From Pomphorhynchus laevis (lineage: Eukaryota; Acanthocephala; Palaeacanthocephala; Echinorhynchida; Pomphorhynchidae): 64,000 nucleotides of DNA. Position numbers and translations under genes: made by a program. Below, in pieces: positions 34,981 through 47,644 of this stretch. The DNA lies in NCBI GenBank assembly GCA_012934845.2, contig WNNJ02003019.1, forward strand, positions 1 through 64,000, in the 5' to 3' direction. The stretch's first letter is position 1, and the number at the start of each line of letters is the position of its first letter. The notes below the pieces were generated by a model. It did no database searches, had not been told where the DNA came from, and saw only the letters and a list, made by a program, of their open reading frames with translations.

Positions 34981-37396
34981 ACTGATCATATAGTGTTTTC
35001 TGCTGTTTTTGTCTTCTTAATTGTCATTGACTATTATTAACCCTCTTGTATTATTTATAAGAAAATGTTTGTTATGATATATGACATTGGTACTAATAAC
35101 GTCACATGATCAACTTACAACCAAGCAAATTCACAAAAATCAGGGTAGACATTGTCTATTTAGTTCAACCACGCCTTTTGATAATTTCTATCTACCAAAA
35201 CGCTATTTTTCGGGACGTATTTAACTTGAAAGTTTTAGGATAATGAAGCAATTTAAATACTAAAAATATAATTTTTATATTAATTTTTGAAAAAATAAAA
35301 TAAAATGTCATATTTTTTTCAATATTATCGACTAGAGCTTGAAATTCTACGTTTTTGACAAAATTATTATAAATATACTTGCAAAATACCAAATGATTAT
35401 GAAGTATGGATTTTTTCCTATTTAAACAAGTAATTGTTAAACGAAATTGACTATCTGAAATTAAATAAATTTGTTATAAACGGCATCAACAACCATGCCT
35501 ATTCGACTCCATCAAATTCCTTGAATGATGGGTCCTGTTCAAGCCATAAATCATGCAGCATTAATGCACTTTTTCGTTTAATAGTTTTTCAAATATTAAA
35601 CAACTCCATATAGTCTCGCGTAGTTAAGTGGTGTCGATTGTTCTCAATTTTTAAATTCGATGTTAGTAATTTGATTTTAAATTTACTCCTAATTTTGATA
35701 CCATAACATATTTAAATTGTTTTCATTTTTGAATTTACCGTTGTTACCTGATCCTATAAATATATTAATAGTTTGCTAATATCTATTCGAAATGATGTAG
35801 CTATTTTTATAATACGACATGCAGACATTTTTAAATTTGATCTGGAAGAAATATGCAGATTATAATTTGCTTTTACAGTTATGAATAAAAGCTATTACTT
35901 TTTTAGCATTTAATTTGCAAATGTTTAAAAGAATTAACAGAAATGTTTAAGGGAATTTGTTGATTGATTATAATTCATATTATCGAATATGTGAAAGGGT
36001 TATGCTAGAATCAATAAGACAGTGGAATAATCTAAAATGCGTTTGGAGCAATCTAAAAGGAAGAAATAATGTAGCACAAATAGATTAATGATCGATTCGT
36101 ATTTAACTTAATTTCGATGGAGACAACCAAACAATATACTAGATTTGTTCCAAACTAATTAAACTAATGGTAGATTTCGAATAAGTTTTACCAATATTAA
36201 ATTTTGTAAATTAAGTCCAGTTGTTTCTCTCGTTACTTCTCATTTAGCATACATATTTCTAAGATTCAATGGTTTCTTATATATAAGCGCCGATCATTGG
36301 TGTTGGGAGAGATTAATATTAAGGCACAGTGGAAAAGGGGTAATGATTTGTTTTAAAAAAGTATAGATCAATAATATAAAATTTGGGGTAAATTTAAAAT
36401 TATATCACTTGTTTGTTTAATTACTTGTTTAAATAAAAAAATACATGCGTCATAGTCATTTGGCATTTTGCAAGCATATTTATAATAAGTTTGTCTAAAC
36501 CTGAGAATTTAAAGATCGAATTGATAATATTGGATAAAATATGACAATTTTATTTTATTTTTTTTCAAAAAATTATATAAAAGTTAGCTTTTGATTACTT
36601 AAATGTTTTCTCCAGTATAAAACTTTCAGGTTAAATACGACTCGAAAAAGTGTTCTGAGAGATACAAAGCGTGGTTGCACTCAACAGAAAGCCCTCAGTG
36701 TCACTTAGCAAGAATAAAATTTTAGAATTAGAATTAGTCTTATAAGTCTTATTTTTACGGGAATCGCTTAGTACGCAATGCTCGACAACACTAAGGAATT
36801 CAAAGCACTTAAAATGTGAGACAATTTAATCCTTGAAATCTCCCTTACCACAACTTATACGTCGATTATTAATATATTCACTATTTGTATAATAGAAACA
36901 ATAAAGAATCATTTTAATTAGCAAAACCAATTTAATTTAAGTTTCAATAGCTGCTGATTTGCCCTCATGGCAAAAATTAGATTTTCTGATGATCCGTGAT
37001 TTTGTGTCATCAGAACTAGGTGTGCTGTTTTATAGCACACCTAGTGTGTGCTATTTACATGCATGACAAAATCAATTTTTCTGATGATATCTGGTTTTTC
37101 AGCTAGCCTGGCTTTGTGCCGATAGCATTGCTTGTTGCTTACTAATTTAATTAATAAAATTGTAGTAAAATTGTTTAATGAATATTTTCTATCATACCCA
37201 TGTTTCGTTTTTATCCAAGTAGTTTTGACACTCAAAAAAGACCTTGCACGATGATCTATGTTTCCTGGTTACTGATGATGTGCAATGAGTTTAATAATAA
37301 TTATTGATTGTAATTGATCTATTGTGATTGATTACAAGTAAAACATTCTAATAATAAAATAACTTGAATATTTGTTTCCAATCAAAATCATTGTTA
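34981..37396. other. AT-rich intergenic stretch
   Basis: I see no gene. The one noteworthy item is an 11-bp hairpin near 37015-37043 with arms CTAGGTGTGCT and AGCACACCTAG. Confidence 0.4.
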
Positions 37397-37735
37397 GAAT
37401 CAAATCAGCTAACTGAGTTTACATATATAATATAATTATAAAAAACAAAACATAATAATGCTAAATCAAAAATTAATAATTAAATAATAAAATTAATAAT
37501 TGTTTTTAGATTTTCTATGATTTGAATCAAGTTAAAATAAAAAATTGAAATTTAAAATAAACGTCATTTTTATGAATTGACTAATAAATAACAGACGTTG
37601 TATCAGAATAAGGATGATAGGTCATCAGGAGGAACTGCTATGCTATCAGGATTCGATCCCCCCATTCCTCGACCCAACATAGTAGCGGGACCAAATACAT
37701 GCTAATGACGTATTTCCTTTGATGAAATTTGATTA
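37397..37735 (+). repeat. Dispersed repeat family R, longest copy
   Basis: Contains the shared 5' segment, the AT-rich middle and the complete 3' part ending near GTATTTCCTTTGATGAAAT. On the minus strand the 3' part reads GAAA, a small hairpin, GUC, a long stem and CUGAUGA in that order. Stem II is partly decayed here compared with the 58.4-kb copy. Confidence 0.75.
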
Positions 37736-38085
37736 TCTGGTAGCTTATTCTAATGCAAAGTATATTTATATTTTACCATCCATAAAAATTTTCCGATAAT
37801 GATTTTAAATTTATTTTTAAAATTATTGCGTTGATTTATATATTTTACTATTTCCTGTTTGATGGCATTTTTATAATAGCCTAGTTTAAAGTATGCATAT
37901 ATTAAATAATTTAAATGATTTTGAAGAAAACCAATATCGTAAAAAATTTTTGCAATTCTTAAAATTGTATTATTTAATTTATTATATTTTATATTATACG
38001 GTATGCATGAATGCTCACGCAAAAATATGTTTCTTGGCAAAAAATATGTTTCCTCGCCTTTTCAAAGCGAGTAAACATTGTTATT

Positions 38086-38285
38086 TATTTGGTTATGATC
38101 TAATATTTCGACGGCGCTCTGGCACGTCATCTTCAGGGTTGTAAGTATTTATAAAAACCAAGACAATTAAAAAAATGTTAAAAAAACTGGTTAAAAAGTT
38201 GTCTTGCTTCTTATAAATACTTACAACCCTGAATGTGACGTGTCAGAGGGCCGTCGAAATATTGGATTATAACCAAATAAATCGC
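38086..38285. repeat. Foldback element with hammerhead-like half-cores
   Basis: Inverted arms, about 38096-38160 and 38205-38275, both carry GTTGTAAGTATTTATAA and a CUGANGA-stem-GAAA block. The left arm on the minus strand has CUGAAGA (38130-38136), a GACG/CGUC stem and GAAA (38106-38109). The right arm is mutated to CTGAATG. A shorter inverted pair (AAGACAA/TTGTCTT) lies between the arms. Confidence 0.75.
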
Positions 38286-38519
38286 ATTGTTTCCTCGGCT
38301 TCTAACAATAAAATAACTGATTAACATAGTCTAATTTGAAATAATTTATGATTATAAAAAGCTTACAAGAAAGATATATATACAACTCAGTTAGTTGATC
38401 ATCCATCACAATCATATTAATTGACATTACAGTGTAAGAGATTACAGAAGAAAAATGTTAGTCAAAATAAACTTAAGATGCGGATTGCACAAATTTAGTT
38501 CAATGTAAGAAAAATATTG

Positions 38520-39620
38520 CCTTGTATAGACTAGCGTTTGGCTTCTAAAAAATCTATCTCGGGTTTTCTCGAGAAACCGTTTATCTGTGGATACTGTAAT
38601 GCTAGTGCCAAGACAGTACTTGAGCTGTCACTAAATCAAACACTAAAATCACAATATAGTAATACTTCTGATAATTGCGAAACTCAAACAAACCTAAGAT
38701 TCAGAAGTTATGGGATTACAAGCATTACCGAATATTAACTCTTGAAGTAATTATACACACCTAAATAAAACCTCAACACTTCCAATGGCGGAAATTTAAA
38801 GAGCTCTTGAACAGCAGACAATGCGTCAAAATCATGTTATTATATCGGAGACGCGACCAAGTGACGATAATCGTGTACTAGTTACAAAATTGTCAAATGA
38901 GATTGGTGTATCAATTAGCTTTCAGGGTATTAATAGAGTGAGACGTATCGGAACTATTTCTAATGATAAAAAGTTATTAATTGCTTAGGTTGGCCATGAA
39001 AAACGCCCACAGCTTTAACGTGCAATAAAAATATTGAGAACTTTATCTCACCGATATGGTGTTTACTTAAAGCCGATCTGTCACCTGATGAACGTCAAGT
39101 CCAATATGGTTTAAGATGTGAACGTCATCATTTGCAAAGTGAACAGTCCTAATAAAAAGTTCGCGCTCTGAGATAGGAAAATCATCGAAGCAAAGGATGT
39201 TACTCCCAATAGTATTCAAACAGGTCGTTTACCACTCCCGGAGTTTTTGTTAGATGAATGTTCTTATTTTTTAGCTAAATGTTCTTATTCAAAGTTTTTT
39301 AATTTAATTATGATTTATGGCAACGTTCGCAGTTTGATTTTCAAATTAGAAGATATGATACTAATCGCATACATCAGCACGACTGTAATGTCATTATGAT
39401 TAACGAAATATGGCTTCACAACCTTAGTTTGTCTTCAGCGGTAATCCGAATTTCAATGCTTGCTTTGCTTGCCGTGTAAACACGGCTAAAGATAGATGGG
39501 TTTGGCTATCTATGTCAAAAACACATTGTCACATATTGCTAATGGGTGCGGAAAAATAGTGAACGAAGATATCAAGATTTTTCATGAAATCTAAAATCAT
39601 CATTCAGGAATAGAAACTTT
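38520..39620 (+). mobile_element. CR1-like LINE relic, ORF1 and start of ORF2
   Basis: Degenerate reading. KPFICGYC near 38575 resembles the end of a PHD-like finger as in family A ORF1. Then come PSDDNRVLVTKLSNEIGV and YGVYLKP...SPDERQVQYGLRCER, typical of CR1-type ORF1 C-terminal domains. Then MIYGNVRSLIFKLEDMILIA near 39310 is the start of an endonuclease domain. Stops and frame changes are frequent, and nothing recognisable follows. Confidence 0.5.
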
Positions 39621-41596
39621 CAGGTACTTATCATCCTGGTGTACCGTTTACCATTCGGTAATTATAACTCTGCTAGAGCAGTCCACAAAAAAATTCAAAT
39701 TAAAAGATAATTTATGGCACATTGTTACTTTGCTTTTCTATTTTGTAAGCCTAATATAGATAGCGAGCCTGTAATAAAGACATTTTTATTAATAATCCTA
39801 CAAACAGATTACGAACGCCAATTGTTATATTCTTGCCATGTACAACACGAAAAAGTTCATTGTATTAACTGAAATTAGAATGCTAGATAATTTGCTGGCT
39901 CATTAAGCCCATTCACCTGATTACGCTTAAATTCATTTGCTATTAGCGAATTACTTATCTTAATGATGTGAAGATGCTTAAGGCATGTACACCATTTCGG
40001 TCCGAATTGTAATTTACTACAGAAACATGATTACATAGACTGTAAAGTCTAAAAATTTAAAAGTATAAAAACCAACGAAGACGTTTTCTGACAAAATTAA
40101 TGAAGATTATTATATACAAGACAATGTTTATATGACTGTTCAGTCTGCTCACGAAAAAAATAGATTAAAATAAAACAAAATATAGAAGTTATAGAGTTAA
40201 TAAAATCAGGGATAAGACAGTTTATTCCTGTCATCTATTTCCAGACATATTCGTAATCGCTTCTAAAATAAAATCATCGTTGTGAAAGCAACAACGTATT
40301 CATGAAGGCTATTGCACACCTTAATTACACGTTTGGGCAATATTTTTTAAAAAAGTACATGTGTTTCAAAGTAGCTATTGTGGATGGATATACATCCACT
40401 TCAAATCTACCAAATTACAAATAAAAAGTTTTTACCGCAAATTTAAAATAACAATAAAAAACAAAAGTATGAACAATGTCAATAGGTCGATGTGGTGGCA
40501 GGCAATAGTTTTTCTTATATATCAGGATAAAATAATATATGCGAGATTATAAAGATACTTTTATATATGAAATTTACAAGACATCAATTATAATGTTGTT
40601 TTTTGGGTGTATTTTAGTGTAGCTAAAATGCTTTCTTAAGTTGAAATTTTAATAAAATGTGTGCTATTTATTGTTTCTACAAAATCAAACATCGTTTGTT
40701 TTCGAAAACTTTTTCTCTTCGAAAAAATATTTTTTAATGAAAAAATACTTTTGTTATAAGCAGCCGTCAACTCATTTTTATCTTATGAATGGTACTCACT
40801 GTCGCAAACATTATGTTAAAAAATAATTCCTTATATTAATGACAAAATAAAAAATTTAATTAATTTTAATATTTAATTTTAGTTATTAAATATTCTTCAT
40901 TACTTTTTCAATTTCGAAAAGTTTAAAGATAGAGTTGGCAGTAACCTTTCATCAGCTCACTCAACATCTTTAGATGCACACTAAGAAACAGCAAGTCCCA
41001 TTACTATTTCCTGACTATTAATCGAACCTTTTTAAGTTTATTCTCGGTATGTCCTAGGATGACCTTCATAGTCTCAACTTCTACGATGTGTGATCTCGAT
41101 GTAATTATAAAATCATCACGAGAACTACTGTCGACGAAGCATACCGCTTTGTCAGGAAAATTCAATATTTAAAAAAGAACTGTGTTTACTGTTATTTTAG
41201 AGGCTGCATTTGTAACTTGCTATTGTTCGTCATCATAATAATACATTTTTCAGTAGGAGTTTCCCTGTATCAGGCGAACTCTGAAACGAGGAATTATACT
41301 CGTCTTAGGAAACAGTATGAGCTACATCGCAAAATGGACAAAATTAAGCAACTTTTTGTTCTTGCTTATTGGGTATAGATATTCATCGACTATGTTAAAT
41401 ATGATACTTTCTAACTCTTTGGGTTATGGTGCACGGAAACGGATTAGATGTATATCGACTATATCATTGAGCTATTAACAAGCGGAATACTCTACTCGAG
41501 TCAATTACCATCTAATAGTGTTAAATCTAATATAAGAGGTGTTAAAATCTTAAATTGCAAGTGAAAAAAAGAAATTTTGCTTAAATTATCACAGAA
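39621..41596. other. AT-rich intergenic stretch, possible LINE debris
   Basis: The part 41000-41540 is less AT-rich and may be old coding debris, but I could not assign it to any family. Confidence 0.3.
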
Positions 41597-42440
41597 CATG
41601 TTTTTATTGATATTTACTTATTTATAGTGGTAAATGCACGCCTATGCACACTTACAAGCCCATGTAGAAGAAAACAAAACAAATAATTAAACAAATCAGG
41701 CCTACGGGGGAAACAAAAAATGTTGAGTGGTTTTGTTAAAGAGAAATGAAGAATTGTGAGTTGGATAATATGTTGAGGGAATGCATTTCTTGATTTATTG
41801 TGAATGAGGAGACATAGTGCAGGACGTAGACGTTGTTTGATGAGTTGAAGCAACGAGGAAGAATGGATGTGCTGGCAACGAATTCCAGGTAAGTGGATCA
41901 GCGGCGATAAAATATCAGAGTTTATAGTTGGTTGAGTGTGAATGGACGTGAAGTACTTAATTGCATAGCCAAAAGGGCAGAACGCGAAAAATCAAGATTA
42001 ACAAGTTGTAAGTAAGATGGTAAGTGACAAAATAGAAGACGAAAGGTAACAATACGCAAACGAAATTTAACACGAAGGTTAATTGTGGACCAAGATAAGT
42101 TGGAAAGTTTATGGGATACATGGTCTAAGCGACGAAGACGCAAGAGGACGTTAGCAGAAGAGTTTATGATACGTTAGAGAGGTAAAAGCACAGAATTGGA
42201 ATAGTTGGCAAATAAGTTAAGACAATGATCAATTCTGGGTAATAGGAGAGACGATATAAGAACGAGACAAAAGCGTAAGTTGATCAACTTACGAATGCGA
42301 TGGAGGTCACGAAGAAATAAGAAATAAGAGCGAACTTTGTCAAGAACAAAATGTTTGAGTGAAAGGAAATTGTCGAAGTGAAAACCCAAGAAAATAATAT
42401 TGTCAACGATAATGTTTTTGAAAAATATAAGTAAAAACGC
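41597..42440 (-). mobile_element. 5'-truncated CR1-like LINE of the A/B group
   Basis: The 3' tail near 41615-41670 resembles those of A and B. The minus strand reads IVDNIIFLGFHFDNFLSLKHF near 42410 and RIDHCLNLFANYSNSVLLPL, the C-terminal part of ORF2 also seen at 57600-58224. The catalytic RT domain is missing and the frame is broken. Confidence 0.75.
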
Positions 42441-42754
42441 CCAGTGTAAGTTATTGCATAGCAAAAGCATAAACATTCCTAAATTAAATAAATTATTTGA
42501 ATTTGAATGATGCAAATTCCAAATGTCTAGAATAGCAGAATTTTCAGATTTATAACTCTACTAACCTAATGTAAAAATTGGGAAAGAAACCAAAAAGATA
42601 GCGCATTAATTAGCTTTAATATATAGTTGATTTTAAATACAATTAGCTTAAAAATTCGAGTTTTAAATATAATAAATATTTAAAATAATAAATATATAAT
42701 AAAATTATAAAATATATACTGTTTGATTTTTTATTATATATAATAAAAATATGT

Positions 42755-43190
42755 ACTGTTTTGTCTGCTTTCTTTCGCGATTGACTTGAATGAGTATAAC
42801 AGAATCATTCACGCTGAATAATCTCACTTTTTTGAGAAATTCATAAAAATATGTAAGCCAATATTAAGATACTTGCATTTGCAGAAGACCTCGCATTTCT
42901 AGTTATTTTGCTAATGATCCTATATGGTGAAGCAGTAATGCTGTTTTAGCACTATGTGGTTACTAGAATTATTCTAACTTACACTTAACTAGTGTCTGTT
43001 CCGTCTAACAGTCCACTGCATCCAACAGTGGGAGGGATCTGGCACTGATGAGTCATTGTGAGCACAAAACTGTACGTCGTATTGTTTTGTCTGTTTACTT
43101 ACACGTTTGGATTGAATAAGTATAACAGAATGATTCACGGAATGGTCTCACTCTAGCGATAAATTCATAAAAGTGCATACACATTAATAT
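42755..43190. repeat. Pair of diverged direct repeats
   Basis: Segments near 42755-42865 and 43075-43190 share TGTTTTGTCTG, GAATGAGTATAACAGAAT-like and AAATTCATAAAA blocks in the same order, about 320 bp apart. They are too diverged to classify. Confidence 0.45.
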
Positions 43191-43276
43191 AACTTTTAAA
43201 GTCAGAGCTTTGGTAGTCAGATCTTCAATTCACGGTTACCATGACCGTCTTTGCATAAATAAATGTCAACTCTTTT

Positions 43277-43519
43277 ATGCGCACAAATGATTTGATCTGT
43301 AAATTCTGCAATAAAACCGTGAAATGCTTGTCGTATCTTTTTCAGCGCCCAGTATTAAGAGACACTGGTTTACGTTCATTAGCTCAATCGAAACTTAAAT
43401 TTTATTTTTCCTTAACTACTTTTCGTATTTTAAAAAGTGAGGCCTGGGTATCTTCCCCAGAAACTTCACGTACCTTATTTTGTAAATTACTTAATTTATT
43501 ACTTGTAGTTGATACTTAA
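43277..43519 (+). pseudogene. Possible LINE C-terminal zinc-knuckle relic
   Basis: An 80-codon frame with LICKFCNKTVKCLSYLFQ, resembling the cysteine-rich C-terminal motif of R2-type LINEs; the later Cys and His residues are not conserved. There is no RT domain beside it. The assignment is weak. Confidence 0.3.
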
Positions 43520-44872
43520 TCTCCGCATGCTGAAAGGTGGAAGTGGTTAAATAAAATATCATAAATATAATAAATGAGATTAAGTCAATAATTTAGAAGA
43601 GAGGTGCAACAATAGTCAATAAGAAACTATTTTCTCGGTACTTATGCCATGTCACAGTCAATCACAAAAGTATAGTGCTTTGTAAATATAAAAGCAAGTC
43701 ACAGAAGGCGGTAAGGTAGATTTATCAGGACTTCCACCAACCTGTGATAGCTCATCCATACGTTTCATATTATCATTGCATTTGAAATAAATAATTTTGA
43801 GAAATTCCGATTCAGATAGTGGTACTGGTGTTGCTATTGAGGACTTCCTTTATGAGGTATGTAGTGACTTCGCCGATACGCAGTGGCGTTGTTTATATTT
43901 TTAAAATCGGGGAATCTGCAGGATTATGAAAGATGATATTTTCCGCAGTTGAGCATGACGCCGTGATTGAGCATGTCGTTGAAGTGGTTATTATTTTAGA
44001 CCCATATATACCACATATGTGCGAGAAATTGCAATTAGACTCCCAGTGTCCCAATCTTCGACAGTTGTTGCCGTGGTGATATGTGAAATCATCTGTAGTT
44101 ACGTGATAGAATTTGAGGTTGAACGCCCGAGCGAGTCAGACAATCTGCATGTCTGCAGAGGAATTTGCAAATGTCACAAGGAGGGGTTCGCCCCCTCTCC
44201 CTTTGTTAAAATAGATGTTAGTGATGCTAAACGGTTGCTTTAGCAATGATATGCCTTAGGAGTGAGGTCTGAAATAATGTTAGTTATTTTAACCGACGCT
44301 TTGATCGGTTTGCATGTTATACTTCCAAGTGTAGTTAATTCCTATTTTTCCTTGAAGTGCTTAAGATATTCTATGGTAATGTCTGGCGAGACGAAAAATA
44401 TTATGTGTTCGTGGTTTGTATAAGCCTTAATAGAATTGAATAAAACTGTTGTAATTTGTAATGAATTCCCTCAAGAATATAGTAAGCATTTGCTCTATTT
44501 TTAACGGTGAGGTAAGTATGAGTCATACTAGGTTTTCAAGCTTTTTTCGGAGGAAGTTTGTCTTGGTTGAAAACCGGGGAGGATATTTGTTTAAAACATC
44601 ACTAACCTTAGAATTGCTTGAAAGGTCTGTAAACAAGGAGGAATTCATTGCGATTTCTGCCCATTTTTGCTATTATTTGATAGCTCCGAGGTTAACATTT
44701 TTTACTGCATGCTTTTTGCGTATTTTACATCTAATTGAAACCAATATACATGAACACTATACATAAATAGATATGTGTTCGTTATGCATTCTTATTTACA
44801 ACATACATTGACATGTAGACATTTTGGCTGCTTAAAATAAAAATTCTCAAATGTTACAACAATAGCAGGTGG
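43520..44872 (+). other. Unassigned stretch before LINE family C copy 2
   Basis: Open frames of 74 codons (44019-44243) and 101 codons (44461-44766) have coding-like composition. The first contains CRGICKCHKEG. Both may belong to the 5' part of the family C element that follows, but no domain was recognised. Confidence 0.3.
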
Positions 44873-45738
44873 TTGTGTAAATTACTCGAATGTGTACATA
44901 ATCAACGCAGCAGAAATCGAAGAATATCGTGTAAACTCAAGAAAAATGCAGGTAACTTCGTCTACAATATCAAACGAGGTAAGTGGTTTGTTACCATCTA
45001 CTGTAAAAGAGGTAATTGGGGAACTTCCCCAATACCCAAATTAAAAAATCTGGCGGTTATTAAGCTATCAGCGCCAATAGAGCGCCATAAGCTATTTAAC
45101 ATATTCCTGCGGAAGTTTACTGAAAAATATAATAATAGAGTCCTATTCCACTCAGTAGGCTACTTTAAAGCTGAATTCAAGATCTCGTTCGTTTCCTGGG
45201 ACCTTGCGAAGGAGTATGAAATTTTTGTCCACGACGAATTAATGGATGTTGGGACAATACAATTTAAACCTATTCAAGCTTCCATCAAAATTTCGAATCT
45301 TCATCCCCAACAGGATGAGAAGGATAATGAGTCTTTAAAGAGATTATTTAGATTAACAAACTTCCGGTACGTGACTGGGAAGAACGAATTTCCTCTCCCG
45401 ATAGCTTTTGCGTCCTCTTCCATTGATAATGCTGAGATCCTAACGAAAGCCGCCTGTAACACCTTTTTGGAACATAACCTAATGTTTAAACTCATAAGCA
45501 CCGACGAGCTAACTTACCCGCACTGCAATACTTGCTACAAATGAGGCCACTGGATCCCCGAATGTGTCAAGGAGAAGTCTTGTGGGATATGCGGCCAATC
45601 GAATTGCCCGCAAGTTGGCGGGAAGTGCTCCTCCGAGTCAATATGTTCAAATTGTGGATGAGCCCATCCGGCGTGGTTCAGGAAGTGTGCGAACTTCAAA
45701 CTGTGTTGTTCCCGCCACCGCTCCTTCTACCTCAATAA
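44873..45738 (+). pseudogene. LINE family C ORF1 with zinc knuckles interrupted by TGA
   Basis: The frame is open to 45544 (223 codons), with a conserved globular region (IPKLKNLAVIKLSAPIERHKLFNIFLRKF and RYVTGKNEFPLPIAF). In the same frame after the TGA at 45542-45544 it continues as GHWIPECVKEKSCGICGQ and ICSNCG, then a second TGA (45659-45661) and AHPAWFRKC. This restores CX2CX4HX4C knuckles across the stops. Both stops could be CGA to TGA decay. A second copy of the N-terminal part begins at 63806. Confidence 0.65.
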
Positions 45739-46755
45739 AATGATGACCCCGTGACTTTTGATGCAGTTACGGGTAGAATGACTGACAACGACATCGTCAG
45801 GTTAGTCGACTCCATTAGACAAGCAATCTAAAAGCAATTAGAAAAAAGATCCAGAAACAGCTTGCCTTATTTTTTACCGCTCCAGTAATCGCCGATCCTC
45901 TGGTCCTGAAGGAATCAAAGAAAAGAGGAGCATCTTCACACAGAGTTCCTCCTGTGAAGATCTAAGGCCGAAGATGCAGACGTGGCACTTATGGGAAATG
46001 AAGACAATACCCGTGGGCAAGTGTCTTCCCCAGTAGGGGTTTGCAGTGGAAAGGGCGACGTTTTTGCCCCTAGCTTCGTCTAGATAAAGGCAATCCCACC
46101 CAGCTAATCTAACGCAATGCAGAGTGCTCCTGAGCCTTTTTCACTAAATATCCTTCAGTGGAATTCGGGAAATGTTCTGCCCTTAGACTTCTATCCGGTA
46201 AAGATGCAGATGTCATAGTCCTTCAGGAGACGCGGTCTATGAAGACAACCCTGATGCGCGTTGCTTCTACCCTATTACGGGTGTGCCTCAAGGATCCCAC
46301 TATCTCCAATCTTGTATCTTGCTGCCTTTTATACTCTACAGAAAACTTAAACGCGATCAACATCTGGTAGTATACGCTGATGATACCGCAGCACTATTTT
46401 CAGGACGCACGTGCAAAACTGTAGTCTCTGACATCAGCCGTTTCTTTTCAATATTAATAGATCAACTCCTCGCTTCCAATCATATTCTAAACTCCAGCAA
46501 ATCGCAGGTTGTTGTTTTTCATGGCACCCCTGCGACCAAAAAGAAACTTAAGAGATTAGCACTCTCTGCACTCTCATTTATTTTGACTAATCAACCACTC
46601 CCTACCACGAGTCGAGTAAAATACCTGGGGTTCACTGTTACGGTGAACTAGTCGCCGAAAGCTGACCTGGATAGACTTAATAGTATCCTGAAGAGAGCTA
46701 GGTGGTCCCTGAAACGGGCTCAGCATATGTCATTGAATGGGAAAATCCAAGTGCG
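44873..46755 (+). mobile_element. LINE family C (R1-like), internally deleted copy
   Basis: ORF1 (44873-45738) is followed by an endonuclease start (PFSLNILQWNSGNV near 46135, VIVLQETRS near 46215). The reading then jumps to the RT GVPQGS region and VVYADDTAALFSGR (46375). Most of the endonuclease and the first half of RT are therefore deleted. The 3' end merges at about 46755 into satellite array 2. Perfect hairpins occur, for example 45932-45940 with 45953-45961. Confidence 0.75.
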
Positions 46756-46905
46756 CATCTAGGATACTGTAGTGCTATCTCCGTCTTTTTGTTACAAAAG
46801 ACGGAAACAACGTACAGTTTGCACAAGTGGAAATGTTTTCCTTACAAACTGTATCGTTTGTTTTTACAGAAAGGCAGCAGAGGAAAATTTCAGCAGATCA
46901 TTAAA

Positions 46906-46978
46906 GGACCGAAACACGAAAGGTAGGCGTAGGCTCACTGCTGATGAGGTCCACCTACGCTGATTGTAGTGTACAGTG
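46906..46978 (+). ncRNA. Permuted hammerhead ribozyme motif, array 2 unit 1
   Basis: In order: GGACC (46906-46910), GAAA (46911-46914), stem III strand CAC (46915-46917) and distal GCGUAGG (46927-46933), CACUG (46936-46940), CUGAUGA (46941-46947), GGUCC (46948-46952), CCUACGC (46954-46960), GUG (46969-46971), UA as the UH site (46972-46973), CAGUG (46974-46978). Stem II is 5 bp, stem I 5 bp, and stem III 3 bp plus 7 bp. All catalytic residues are present. The strand order matches array 1, although the sequences are otherwise unrelated. Predicted cleavage is after 46973. Confidence 0.75.
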
Positions 46979-47275
46979 CTGCATCTAGGATTAAAGAATT
47001 CACACGAGGATAATTTATGAAGCCGACCAAATGATGATACTCGCTCGTGTATGCAATTATTCATTCTATTTACCTGGCAGATTCCAGTTTCCTGTCAAGA
47101 AATTTCAAAAGACAGATTGTCGGTTGTTTCCGGCAACTGTAGTGCTATCTCCGTCTTTTTGTTACAAAAGACGGATACAACGTACAGTTTGCACAAGTGG
47201 AAATGTTTTCCTTACAAACTGTATCGTTTGTTTTTACAGAAAGGCAGCAGAGGAAAATTTCAGCAGATCATTAAA

Positions 47276-47348
47276 GAACCGAAACACGAAAGGTAGACGT
47301 AGGCTCACTGCTGATGAGGTCCACCTACGCTGATTGTAGTGTACAGTG
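47276..47348 (+). ncRNA. Permuted hammerhead ribozyme motif, array 2 unit 2
   Basis: Same parts as unit 1, offset by 370. Two changes weaken it: GGACC is GAACC, giving a mismatch in stem II, and the distal stem III strand begins with A instead of G. The core and cleavage site are intact. Confidence 0.7.
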
Positions 47349-47644
47349 CTGCATCTAGGATTAAAGAATTCACACGAGGATAATTTATGAAGCCGACCAA
47401 ATGATGATACTCGCTCGTGTATGCAATTATTCAATCTATTTACCTGGCAGATTCCGGTTTCCTGTCAAGAAAATTCAAAAGACAGATTGTCGGTTGTTTC
47501 CGGCAACTGTAGTGCTATCTCCGTCTTTTGTTACAAAAGACGGATACAACGTACAGTTTGCACAAGTGGAAATGTTTTCCTTACAAACTGTATCGTTTGT
47601 TTTTACAGAAAGGCAGCAGAGGAAAATTTCAGCAGATCATTAAA

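Noticed and set aside
37015-37043. Possible transcription terminator hairpin
   Set aside because: Eukaryotic context, no gene ends here, and no U run follows the stem.
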